Source: Hyphomicrobium sp. MC1 (lineage in GTDB: Bacteria; Pseudomonadota; Alphaproteobacteria; Rhizobiales; Hyphomicrobiaceae). From it: a stretch of DNA of 64,000 nt. The stretch lies in contig NC_015717.1 of assembly GCF_000253295.1 (NCBI RefSeq), positions 3,100,001 to 3,164,000 of the forward strand, in the 5' to 3' direction. Positions 8,858 to 16,632 of the stretch are shown piece by piece. Under the pieces are notes generated by a model. That model was not told where the DNA came from and did not search any database. It saw only the letters and a program-made list of their open reading frames with translations. Positions within the stretch are counted from its first letter, which is position 1. The number at the start of each line of letters is the position of its first letter. Made by a program: the position numbers and the translations under genes.

Positions 8858-10435
8858 TCATTGCTCCGGCATCCCTGCAAGGCGCAACCCTTCGGAGAAA
8901 ACCGCTAAGTCTTCGCGACGGCGAATGGGCAGCCAATCTTTCAGATTTGAGATGCGGATCGATGGATCGAGTTCGCGAAGCTCGCCCATAGCCTGTTGGG
9001 CTTCGTTGATGCGGCCGGAATGCGCTCTGGTCGCTGCGATGAGCGCAGCCACCATCAGAAAGCTCGGCAAGTTCCTGTAAGACAATTCCGCCCAATGAGA
9101 TGCAACATCGATGCGCCTAGCAAAGAGATGCGCCATTCCGATTCCGGCCTGCATACGGTAAAGTTCGGGATCGAGCGGGTTAAGGAGCATGGCGCGTTCG
9201 AAATGGGCGATCGCATCGTCCGGCTCTCCCTGCCACGTCCTGAGGAAGCCGCCGAGGAACCAGGCTGCGGCAAGGTTCGGATTTAGAAACTTCGCGCGAT
9301 CGACAAGGGCGATTCCGGAATCAAGATCGCCCGCAAGATGTGACAAGGCGTGGGCACCGCGCGTGAGTGCGACGGCGTCGTCCCGGCCCAACTCGACGGC
9401 ACGCCGCGCCAGCCTAGTTCCCTCGCGCGTTTCCCATTCGCGATCCGTGCACCATCCATTGACCTTGCGCCAGAAATAACACCAGCCCGCCATCGCGTAG
9501 GCCGAAGCGTATTCGGGATCAAGTTCGATGCCTCTTTCAAACAGTGGCAAAGCCTGATCGATGGATTCGCGGGTCCCGCGATGCACATGCGCCAGTCCGC
9601 GCAGATAGCAATCGTAAGCATTGAGGCTGCCGGTCGGCTTATTTCTTGTCCGTTCGATTTCTGCGAGTTCGACACGGGGCGCAATCGCGCCGGCAACGCT
9701 GGTTGCAATTCGATCCTGCAGTTCGAAAATGTCGTCGACCGTTCCTTCGAAACGCTCTGCCCAGAGCTGAACGCCGGTCGTTGCGTCAATAAGCTGACCG
9801 GTTATGCGTACGCGATCGGCAGATTTGCGCATGCTGCCTTCGAGAACGTAGCCAACGCCGAGTTCCTTTCCGATTTGTTTGACGTCGAAAGCACAGTCTC
9901 GATAAACAAAGCTTGAGTTTCTGGCGATAACAAATAGCCAACGGACGCGCGACAAGGCTGTTATGATTTCCTCGACGACGCCATCGGCGAAATAGGCTTG
10001 CTCCGGATCTCCGCACAAACTCTGAAACGGCAGCACGGCGATCGATGGTTTGTTGAAAAGGGGAAGCGTCGCTCGGGTGACCTCCTCGGGTAAACCGACT
10101 CCTGCGGCTGTCTCGTTGACGCATCGAGCTTCTCTAACATCGCCGATGAAGCGAAAGCCTTTTCGCGGAACGGTCTTCACGAGGCGCTGTTCGTTGCCAT
10201 TGTCGCCAATGGCTTTGCGAACGGCATTTATGTGGCTCGTAACTGTCGATTCCGATACGATTCGTCCGTCCCATACAGCCTCCAGAAGATCGTCTTTGCT
10301 GACGACCCGGTCGCGGTTTTGGAGGAGATACAAAAGAACATCGAAGACCTGAGGGCCAACGGGTACCGAACTGGACGCGAGCGTTAATTCTCGTCGCTCG
10401 GGATCGAGGACATAATCCTTAAACAGAAAACGCAC
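8858..10435 (-). CDS. CadC/OmpR-type wHTH regulator with TolB-like and TPR domains
   Basis: This is a 525-residue protein from a GTG start (GGAG about 8 bp upstream). Residues 1-100 form an OmpR/PhoB-type winged helix (RELTL, VFDVLLYLLQNRD, VSKDDLLEAVW, VRKAIGD). About residues 125-270 match the TolB-like segment found behind such domains in rhizobial regulators (IAVLPFQSL, YFADGVVEEI, VLEGSMRKSADRVRI). Residues about 285-510 are TPR-like helical repeats. No clear membrane segment separates the domains, unlike E. coli CadC, so it is probably cytosolic. It is divergent from the SDR gene starting at 10623 and may control that small gene set; its inducer is unknown. Confidence 0.85.
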   Translation of the reverse strand: MRFLFKDYVLDPERRELTLASSSVPVGPQVFDVLLYLLQNRDRVVSKDDLLEAVWDGRIVSESTVTSHINAVRKAIGDNGNEQRLVKTVPRKGFRFIGDVREARCVNETAAGVGLPEEVTRATLPLFNKPSIAVLPFQSLCGDPEQAYFADGVVEEIITALSRVRWLFVIARNSSFVYRDCAFDVKQIGKELGVGYVLEGSMRKSADRVRITGQLIDATTGVQLWAERFEGTVDDIFELQDRIATSVAGAIAPRVELAEIERTRNKPTGSLNAYDCYLRGLAHVHRGTRESIDQALPLFERGIELDPEYASAYAMAGWCYFWRKVNGWCTDREWETREGTRLARRAVELGRDDAVALTRGAHALSHLAGDLDSGIALVDRAKFLNPNLAAAWFLGGFLRTWQGEPDDAIAHFERAMLLNPLDPELYRMQAGIGMAHLFARRIDVASHWAELSYRNLPSFLMVAALIAATRAHSGRINEAQQAMGELRELDPSIRISNLKDWLPIRRREDLAVFSEGLRLAGMPEQ

Positions 10436-10622
10436 CGTGCCACTCCATTGGAATTGGCAAAAGTTAGCTATGAAGCGTCAATAGCATAGGCTTAAAGCCC
10501 GCTTGGACGAATTTTCAAGATAAACCAAAGCCTTTTTCAAGACAGCGACAAAGACGTTTTCTGCGTCCTTCGCCATCTTCCTTGGCGCCGCTCGGTTGCG
10601 GCGTTCAATTCGGAGATGTTCG

Positions 10623-11375
10623 ATGAAAATCGTGGTTGTCGGAGGCACGGGCCTCATTGGCTCGAAACTCATCCCGCATTTGCGGAAAATGGGCCACGAA
10701 GCCATCGCCGCCTCGCCCAACTCAGGCGTCAATACGATCACACGCGAAGGGCTGGCCGAAGCAATGTCCGGCACACAGGTTGTCGTCGACGTTGCCAATT
10801 CTCCGTCTTTTGAAGACAAGGCCGTTCTCGAATTCTTCGAAACGTCGGGACGCAATCTTCTCGCGGCGGAGGCCGCGGCAGGTGTCACGCATCATGTCGC
10901 ATTGTCGGTGGTCGGCGCCGACCGCCTCCCCGAAAGCGGTTATCTCCGGGCTAAAGTTGCGCAAGAAGCACTGATCAAAGCCTCGAAAATTCCCTTTACG
11001 ATTTTACGCTCGACGCAGTTCTTTGAGTTTGTCGGCGCAATCGCGCAGTCGGCCACCAAAGGCAACGACGTCCATTTGTCTCCGGCCTTCCTGCAACCCG
11101 TTTTCTCGGACGATGTGGCCGCCGCATTGGCCGATCTGACCGTCGGAAATCCGGTCAACGGCATTGTCGAGGTGGCGGGACCTGAAAAAATTCCTCTCGA
11201 CGAGATCGGGCGCCGCTACCTGTCTGCGACTGGCGATGGCCGGAGGGTCATTGCCGATATTCATGCCCGTTACTTTGGCACCGAGCTCAACGACAAGTCC
11301 CTGACTCCCGCAGACAAGGCCATCCTTGGAAGGCATCGGTTCGACGATTGGCTGCGCGACCGGTGGGCTGCGTAA
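10623..11375 (+). CDS. NmrA-like/SDR-type NAD(P)-binding oxidoreductase
   Basis: A 250-residue protein begins MKIVVVGGTGLIGSK, an N-terminal Rossmann nucleotide-binding motif of the atypical SDR/NmrA type. The usual Tyr-x3-Lys pair of classical SDRs is not obvious, which fits the atypical subgroup that acts on or senses NAD(P). The ATG at 10623 is chosen because GGAG lies about 8 bp upstream. The gene leads a run of four same-strand genes (oxidoreductase, membrane protein, alpha/beta hydrolase, metallo-hydrolase) divergent from the wHTH/TPR regulator. Confidence 0.88.
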   Translation: MKIVVVGGTGLIGSKLIPHLRKMGHEAIAASPNSGVNTITREGLAEAMSGTQVVVDVANSPSFEDKAVLEFFETSGRNLLAAEAAAGVTHHVALSVVGADRLPESGYLRAKVAQEALIKASKIPFTILRSTQFFEFVGAIAQSATKGNDVHLSPAFLQPVFSDDVAAALADLTVGNPVNGIVEVAGPEKIPLDEIGRRYLSATGDGRRVIADIHARYFGTELNDKSLTPADKAILGRHRFDDWLRDRWAA

Positions 11376-11405
11376 ATTCTCCACCTCGTGGACAGAGTGA
11401 TCAAC

Positions 11406-11822
11406 ATGATAAAATCAGTTTCACTTGCCGTCGCGTTCGGGCTCGGCATAGCGGCGATCGCGAATGGCATCTTCATGCTCGTTGCGCCGGAAAATTGGTA
11501 TATCGTCGTGCCCGGTGTAACGACGACAGGTCCGTTCAATCAACATTTTGTGCGCGACATCGGGTTGATCTTCCTCTTCATCGGCGGCGGATTTCTCCTT
11601 GGGGTTCGCAGACCCGATCTCCGCATCGTCTTGTGGGGCGCACCGTCGCTCTGGCTCGCCGGTCACGCGCTTTTTCACTTCTGGGAAGTCGCCGTCGGTA
11701 TCTGCTCGGCTTCTGTCATTCCTCGCGATTTTCCAGCCGTAACGCTGCCGGCAATTCTCGGCCTCTCGATCACGGCGTGGGCCATTTGCGAGAGGCGGCA
11801 GCCTGGCGCGCTCCAGCCTTGA
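11406..11822 (+). CDS. Small integral membrane protein, four predicted segments
   Basis: A 138-residue hydrophobic protein has about four membrane segments (near residues 5-24, 48-66, 72-92 and 112-130). Upstream in-frame GTG codons at 11388 and 11397 are also possible starts. I do not recognise a specific family. The position 30 bp after the SDR gene and before the hydrolase suggests it belongs to the same transcription unit. Confidence 0.7.
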   Translation: MIKSVSLAVAFGLGIAAIANGIFMLVAPENWYIVVPGVTTTGPFNQHFVRDIGLIFLFIGGGFLLGVRRPDLRIVLWGAPSLWLAGHALFHFWEVAVGICSASVIPRDFPAVTLPAILGLSITAWAICERRQPGALQP

Positions 11823-11877
11823 AGGCCCATCAACCCGCTTTTTTCCAACCGATATGAACGACAAATGGAGATTTACA

Positions 11878-12852
11878 GTGACAGGTCCGAACTTGATCAA
11901 CAGCCTCACCGATACGCCCCGCCGAAACGTGCTGGCCTCTACGCTCGTGGGAGCGACATCGGCGGCAGCGGCCTTTCCGACCGAAGCAAGAAGCGCCTCG
12001 GGCTCGCGAGGCGCCAATCAGACGTCCACCGTCACAACCAATGACGGTGTCGAGATCTTTTACAAGGACTGGGGCCCCAAATCAGCGCAACCGATTGTCT
12101 TTCATCATGGCTGGCCGCTGAGCTCCGACGACTGGGACGCCCAGATGCTTTATTTCGTGGCCAAAGGTTATCGTGTTGTCGCGCACGACCGGCGCGGTCA
12201 TGGTCGCTCGAGCCAAGCCAGCGACCGCCACGATATGGATCACTACGCCGCCGATGCAGCTGCGGTCGTCGACCACCTTGATCTTCGCGATGCCGTCCAT
12301 ATCGGACACTCGACCGGCGGCGGCGAAGCCACACGCTATGTTGTACGCCATGGCAAGGGACGTGTTGCGAAGCTCGTTCTTATCGGCGCAGTTCCGCCCC
12401 TGACGCTGAAGACAGCAGCCAACCCGGGTGGCCTGCCGATTGAGGTATTCGACGGCTTGCGCCACGAACTCGCGGCTAATAGATCGCAATTCTACATCGA
12501 TTTCCCGAGTGGCCCCTTCTACGGCTTCAACCGGCCGGGCGCTAAGTCGTCGCCATCAGTCATTCAGAATTGGTGGCGCCAGGCGATGATGGGCGGAGCC
12601 AAGGCGCAATACGATGGCATCAAGGCGTTCTCGGAGACGGACTTCACCGAGGATCTGAAGAGCATCGATATTCCGACCCTCGTCCTGCACGGCGGCGATG
12701 ATCAGATCGTCCCCGTTGCGGACTCCGCGCCGCTATCCGCAAAGCTTCTGCAAAAAAGCACCCTGCAGATCTACGACAAATTACCCCACGGCATGTCCAC
12801 GACGCACGCCGATCTCGTGAACAGAGAACTCTTCTCCTTCATCACCGCCTGA
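11878..12852 (+). CDS. Exported alpha/beta hydrolase, non-haem chloroperoxidase type
   Basis: After an N-terminal Tat-like signal (TPRRNVLASTLVGATSAAAA) comes an alpha/beta hydrolase fold. It shows the oxyanion region HHGWPLSSDDWD, HDRRGHGRSS, the nucleophile elbow GHSTGGG, an acidic residue in LHGGDDQIVP, and a late His in LPHGMS. This matches cofactor-free haloperoxidase-like esterases. GTG at 11878 is preferred because GGAG lies 8 bp upstream; ATG at 11854 would add eight residues. The substrate is unknown. Export by Tat would place it in the periplasm. Confidence 0.88.
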   Translation: MTGPNLINSLTDTPRRNVLASTLVGATSAAAAFPTEARSASGSRGANQTSTVTTNDGVEIFYKDWGPKSAQPIVFHHGWPLSSDDWDAQMLYFVAKGYRVVAHDRRGHGRSSQASDRHDMDHYAADAAAVVDHLDLRDAVHIGHSTGGGEATRYVVRHGKGRVAKLVLIGAVPPLTLKTAANPGGLPIEVFDGLRHELAANRSQFYIDFPSGPFYGFNRPGAKSSPSVIQNWWRQAMMGGAKAQYDGIKAFSETDFTEDLKSIDIPTLVLHGGDDQIVPVADSAPLSAKLLQKSTLQIYDKLPHGMSTTHADLVNRELFSFITA

Positions 12853-12942
12853 AAGTTCCGCAGCGCAGATCCGCCCCAGACTAAGGATGCGGAATTTTCG
12901 ACAATCGGACAGACGATTTTCAACATTCCACAGGAGCAGTAA

Positions 12943-13860
12943 ATGAACTTACACACCACCTCGCAACTCGCCGGTTCGCGGCCCGAAGAGTTGGTTCCGT
13001 CGCGGTACGCGGTGCGGGTCGGCGATATCGATGTGCTGGTCATCAGCGATGGCGTGCTTCCATTGCCGACCACGATGCTCGGACCCAACGTCGGTCAGGC
13101 AGACAGGGCAGCTTGGTTGAAGGACATGTTTCTGCCCCCGGATGCATTCGATTGGGCACTGAATGCGGTCGTCGTCCGTAGCGGCGATCAGACCATTCTC
13201 ATCGACGCTGGACTCGGGTCCGATCCGGATTTGCACCTGCCGCGCGCGGGACAGCTCGTCAAGCGGTTGGACGCCGCCGGTATCGATCTTTCAGCCGTAA
13301 CCGACGTTGTGCTGACCCACATGCACATGGACCATGTTGGCGGTCTGATTGTCGATGGGATAAAGGATCGGCTGCGTCCCGACCTTCGCATTCACGTGGC
13401 CGCCGCTGAGGTGAAGTTCTGGGAGTCACCTGATTTCTCGCAGACCGCTATGCCGACGGGATTCCCCGACGCGCTGCGGTCGGCCGCCAAGCAGTTCGTG
13501 AAAGAGTACAGTGGCCAGCTACGGCTGTTCGATGAAGAGCAGGAGGTGGCACCAGGCGTCGTCGTCCAGCGCACCGGCGGCCATACGCCTGGGCATAGCG
13601 TGGTGCGCCTCACCTCCGGCGGCGAACGGCTAATGTTTGCCGGAGACGCGGTGTTCGCTGTCGGGTTTGAGCACCCCGACTGGCACAACGGCTTCGAACA
13701 CGACCCCAAAGAAGCTGCCCGGGTTCGCATCCGCCTTTTGCGGGAGCTGGCCGAAACTGGTGAGATTCTGGTCGCCACCCACCTGCCATTCCCATCCGTC
13801 GGCCGCGTGGCTGTCGATGGAGATGCCTTCCGTTGGGTTCCGGTATTCTGGGACTACTGA
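12943..13860 (+). CDS. MBL-fold metallo-hydrolase
   Basis: This 305-residue beta-lactamase-fold hydrolase carries the metal motif HMHMDH followed by GG, a further metal His in GGHTPGHS, an Asp in FAGDAV, and a terminal His in ATHLPFPS. The layout is that of the AHL-lactonase / AttM-like branch of the superfamily, though the true substrate could be another ester or lactone. There is no signal peptide. AGGAG lies a few bases before the ATG. It ends the four-gene run that starts at 10623. Confidence 0.9.
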   Translation: MNLHTTSQLAGSRPEELVPSRYAVRVGDIDVLVISDGVLPLPTTMLGPNVGQADRAAWLKDMFLPPDAFDWALNAVVVRSGDQTILIDAGLGSDPDLHLPRAGQLVKRLDAAGIDLSAVTDVVLTHMHMDHVGGLIVDGIKDRLRPDLRIHVAAAEVKFWESPDFSQTAMPTGFPDALRSAAKQFVKEYSGQLRLFDEEQEVAPGVVVQRTGGHTPGHSVVRLTSGGERLMFAGDAVFAVGFEHPDWHNGFEHDPKEAARVRIRLLRELAETGEILVATHLPFPSVGRVAVDGDAFRWVPVFWDY

Positions 13861-14075
13861 TTGTTTGATGATGTGAGAGTCAAACTATGGCGCATATTCA
13901 TTTAGCTGATGGGTATGCGCCCCGGTTTCCTGCCAACCTGATAGCCTGTGTTGGACCGCTGTGAGTGGAGCACAAGCGAGGTTGTCCGCTGTGGTGTTTG
14001 TTTACGCGCGGCATGCAGAGACAGCGACGATAGGTTGGATGTGAATTATGGGCTGCAGTGGCCAGTACTCCGACG

Positions 14076-14238
14076 AAGAGTTCTCATCTTCGTCCGGTCC
14101 GGTGAAGCTTCAGAAGCTGAATTGATTGAGCTTTTTTCATTGGCGCGCCGGAGATGATGAAGATGAGAACTTCGTCATCATAGTTAAAGTTGATTGACCG
14201 GCAACTTAGCGCACCTTCCGAGCGCGATTTCCGCTTCC
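14076..14238 (+). repeat. Direct repeat R, copy 2
   Basis: The left part (GAAGAGTTCTCATCTTCG, then CAGAAGCTGAATTGATTGAG and a T tract) and the right part from GGCGCGCC at 14142 both match copy 3 at 32765-32978. Only the right part matches copy 1. The left GAGTTCTCATCTTC and the right GATGAAGATGAGAACTTC are inverted with respect to each other, giving a palindrome-like unit with a loop of about 55 bp. Confidence 0.65.
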
Positions 14239-14608
14239 GCTGACTAGCTCCGACCCATAGCCGCGCCGCCATGGGGATATGGTCTGCATTGTCCCATAAG
14301 CCGACATTGGATTTGCGGAGTTGCGGAATCACTTTCGGCGTCGTCGGTATGTCCGCTTCAAAACGGAAGGCAGCAGCGGTTCTAGCACAGCAAACAGCCG
14401 TTTCTGGCCCCTAAGAATAAGCTTGGAGGGCCGGAATTGATGTCCGGTCGTTTGGCTTGAGCGGGCGTCTACCAATTCTATGGCTTCACGCTGCAGCTAG
14501 CGAGTGGGTACGGCATCGAGAGGAGGCCAAACATTGCTCTAGCGCAAAGAAGCGCACGCAAGAATTCGCGAATGTTGCACGGAGAAAAAGCGGCAACGGA
14601 GGCGGTTC
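14239..14608. other. Intergenic stretch, no supported gene
   Basis: About 370 bp between repeat copy 2 and the DUF6455 gene. Short open frames here lack SD sites and family-like features. Only a good SD (GGAGG) for the downstream gene is visible at the end. Confidence 0.5.
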
Positions 14609-14980
14609 ATGCCAGACAAGAGCATTGGCTTCACGAAGCGGTTTTTCAAGCAAACTCGATCACGACAGGAAAGTCGCCCCGAACGGTTTACAGAACATCC
14701 ACCGGCCCATCTCTATGCCCTGGTCGGATGGCGGCTGACGGCTTTAGGAATTAATCCCAAGAGCATCGAACGCCATTCGCCCGACTTGCTGTTCCTGCTC
14801 AGGAGCAGGTGCGCGTTATGTGCGGACAAGCGAAGATGTCTGGAAGGTATGATGGATTCTCGCCACCCGCCGGGATGGGAAGACTATTGTCCGAATGCCA
14901 AAACAATTGCTGCTTTAGTAGATGATCCCAGGTTTTGTCGACCAAAGAATTTCCCCGGCGATCATTCCCAAAGCTGCTGA
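14609..14980 (+). CDS. DUF6455 family small cysteine protein
   Basis: The protein is 123 residues. Its core has CALCADKRRC, then PPGWEDYCPNAKTI, the Cys-rich pattern of the DUF6455 family, which is often found near denitrification or redox genes in alphaproteobacteria. The four Cys could bind a metal or Fe-S cluster, but this is not shown. GGAGG lies 7 bp before the ATG. The 3' third overlaps, on the opposite strand, the C-terminal end of the Crp-like gene at 14799-15569. Confidence 0.7.
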   Translation: MPDKSIGFTKRFFKQTRSRQESRPERFTEHPPAHLYALVGWRLTALGINPKSIERHSPDLLFLLRSRCALCADKRRCLEGMMDSRHPPGWEDYCPNAKTIAALVDDPRFCRPKNFPGDHSQSC

Positions 14981-15569
14981 GAACACGGCTCGCGGAATGC
15001 AACGTGGTCCCCGCAAGTTGTGCTACGTCTTGGCGGCGCAGGGGAATCTCGATCTCGATTCCCTCATCAACTTTTCGGCCGACTCGGTCCGCAAGCCTTA
15101 ACAACGTTCGCGCCATCCTGCACTCAACCTCCTCGTTTGTGAGTTCAATGACACGCGAGTGTGCATCTTGAAGTCGGCTTCCAACGGTTCGAAGGGCATT
15201 GGTTGCAAGGACCGGATGTCTTTCGGCGAGTATTGACCACTGCGATGACGGCCAGCGCAGAATAGTCGCATCCGTTACAGCGGCAGCCGCGGCCGGATAG
15301 TGGTCTATACCGATTGCCGCCGCCGCGCCGAAAATTTCGCCCGGCGACACATAGCGAACCGTAACCTCGTAGCCTTCCCCTGTGGTCTTGGTCGCGCGAA
15401 CGAAACCGTCGACTAAGACGAAGAAAGACCGCGCCTCGGCGCCTTGAGCGAAGATCTCTCCCTTCTTCATAATGCGGATAGTCCGAGAGCGTGCCAGAAG
15501 ACCTTCAAGGTCTTCGAACGCCAGCCCGGCGAAGATGTCGAATTTGGCAATTTCAGTAAGGTCGAACAT
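14799..15569 (-). CDS. Crp/Fnr-family regulator with atypical C-terminal end
   Basis: Numbering is from the preferred ATG at 15569 (MFDLTEIAKFDIFAGL); an earlier start at 15632 is possible. A cNMP-like sensor domain occupies about residues 10-120 and a dimer helix about 125-160. An HTH follows at about 175-200 (RRQDVAQLAGTTLHSASRVLSS). The N-terminal Cys cluster of Fnr is missing, so any sensing is not by a classical 4Fe-4S cluster. After RVLSS the last 55 residues do not resemble the wing seen in relatives and overlap the convergent DUF6455 gene by 182 bp. A frameshift or fusion at the 3' end is likely. Confidence 0.75.
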   Translation of the reverse strand: MFDLTEIAKFDIFAGLAFEDLEGLLARSRTIRIMKKGEIFAQGAEARSFFVLVDGFVRATKTTGEGYEVTVRYVSPGEIFGAAAAIGIDHYPAAAAAVTDATILRWPSSQWSILAERHPVLATNALRTVGSRLQDAHSRVIELTNEEVECRMARTLLRLADRVGRKVDEGIEIEIPLRRQDVAQLAGTTLHSASRVLSSFGNDRRGNSLVDKTWDHLLKQQLFWHSDNSLPIPAGGENPSYLPDIFACPHITRTCS

Positions 15570-15706
15570 TCGCACCCGCGCCCACCGTTTAGAGGGGAAG
15601 AGCTGCCATTCCTCACGCAAACTAGCCTTCAAGTTCCCGAAGAAAAAATCGAGCCTACCATTTTCCCGCGACGGTCTGCTGTTGCGCGAGGATGTCGGAC
15701 CTGAGC

Positions 15707-16465
15707 TTATGCGCGAACGCGCAGGAGCCCTAGCGAATCTGGCGCTTCGCCTTCATCAATTAGAGGGTCTGGTTTGCATTCTGCCGCTAGCAGCTTGGGA
15801 TCGAGAATGGTGATCGTCTGGCCGTCCACCCGTATCCCAAAGTTCTCCAATGCCGACAGGGCACGCGAGAAAGATTCGCGTGTTATGCCAAGTTCGGACG
15901 CAATCAGATTTTTTTCGTACGGAAGTACCGCGCGATCCAACGTCCCCTGGCGCTTCGATAGAGCCAAAATATAACATCCCGCGCGCTGCGTTGAGGACCT
16001 GAGCTTTAGATTCTTGATCTGTCTGACCATGCGGCGAAATTGTTGCGCCAAGCTGCCGATCATTTCGTGCGCAAGTGCAAGATCGCCGGCCACTGCACGT
16101 CGAAACGCGTCGGAATGGATAAGCAAGATACGCGATGACTCGGGTACCCTAGCCTCCATGAGATAAGGCGCACCGGTTACGACTGCGGCTGGAATAATGA
16201 GGTCTGGTGCTCGGACCACCTCGATCAGCACCTCTCGGCCTTCTGCGGATTTGCCGAACAGCTGAACAGAACCGGCGATAACGATCAGCTGAAAGTTCGG
16301 TACATCTCCCTGCTCGAACAGAACGGTTCCCGGTGCCGCGCCGTGAACGACCGAATTCCGGAGCAGGTCTGCTCTTGTCTCGGCCGAGAGGGATCTAAAG
16401 ACAGGAAGCGAATCCAGTCCTGGCTCGCCATCAGGCTGTGCGGCTGACCCAGTCAAACTAGCCAC
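15707..16465 (-). CDS. Crp/Fnr-family regulator, probable nar-cluster regulator
   Basis: A 252-residue protein from a GTG start (AGAGG upstream). It has a cyclic-nucleotide-binding-like fold (about 20-135), a long helix (about 140-165) and an HTH with the Fnr-type recognition motif ELGITRESFSRALSAL (ExxSR). There are no N-terminal Cys residues for an Fe-S cluster, so it resembles NarR, NnrR or Dnr-like proteins that respond to nitrate, nitrite or NO. It is divergent from narK with an FNR-type box in the shared region, which fits a local activator of the nitrate genes. The exact effector is inference. Confidence 0.88.
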   Translation of the reverse strand: MASLTGSAAQPDGEPGLDSLPVFRSLSAETRADLLRNSVVHGAAPGTVLFEQGDVPNFQLIVIAGSVQLFGKSAEGREVLIEVVRAPDLIIPAAVVTGAPYLMEARVPESSRILLIHSDAFRRAVAGDLALAHEMIGSLAQQFRRMVRQIKNLKLRSSTQRAGCYILALSKRQGTLDRAVLPYEKNLIASELGITRESFSRALSALENFGIRVDGQTITILDPKLLAAECKPDPLIDEGEAPDSLGLLRVRA

Positions 16466-16532
16466 TGCTTAATCCTCTGCCCTGCACTTTGCGTCGACCG
16501 CCGAGTGGTCGTGATTTTTGTCACGTCACTCA

Positions 16533-16546
16533 TTGATCTCCGTCAA
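16533..16546. promoter_or_regulatory. FNR/NNR-type operator before narK
   Basis: TTGATCTCCGTCAA matches TTGAT-N4-ATCAA with one change. Its centre is about 93 bp upstream of the narK ATG, compatible with a -41 position and a leader of about 50 nt. It may also serve the divergent regulator gene starting at 16465. Confidence 0.78.
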
Positions 16547-16632
16547 CGCCAGTTTGCTGCGGCTCGGCCAATTTGCCCAGCAAGCGACGCAACCACCCAA
16601 TCTCGGGCGTGGCCGTCGAAGGGTGGTCAACC

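Noticed and set aside
14457..14754. Short plus-strand ORFs before DUF6455
   Set aside because: They lack SD sites and overlap the better-supported DUF6455 start.
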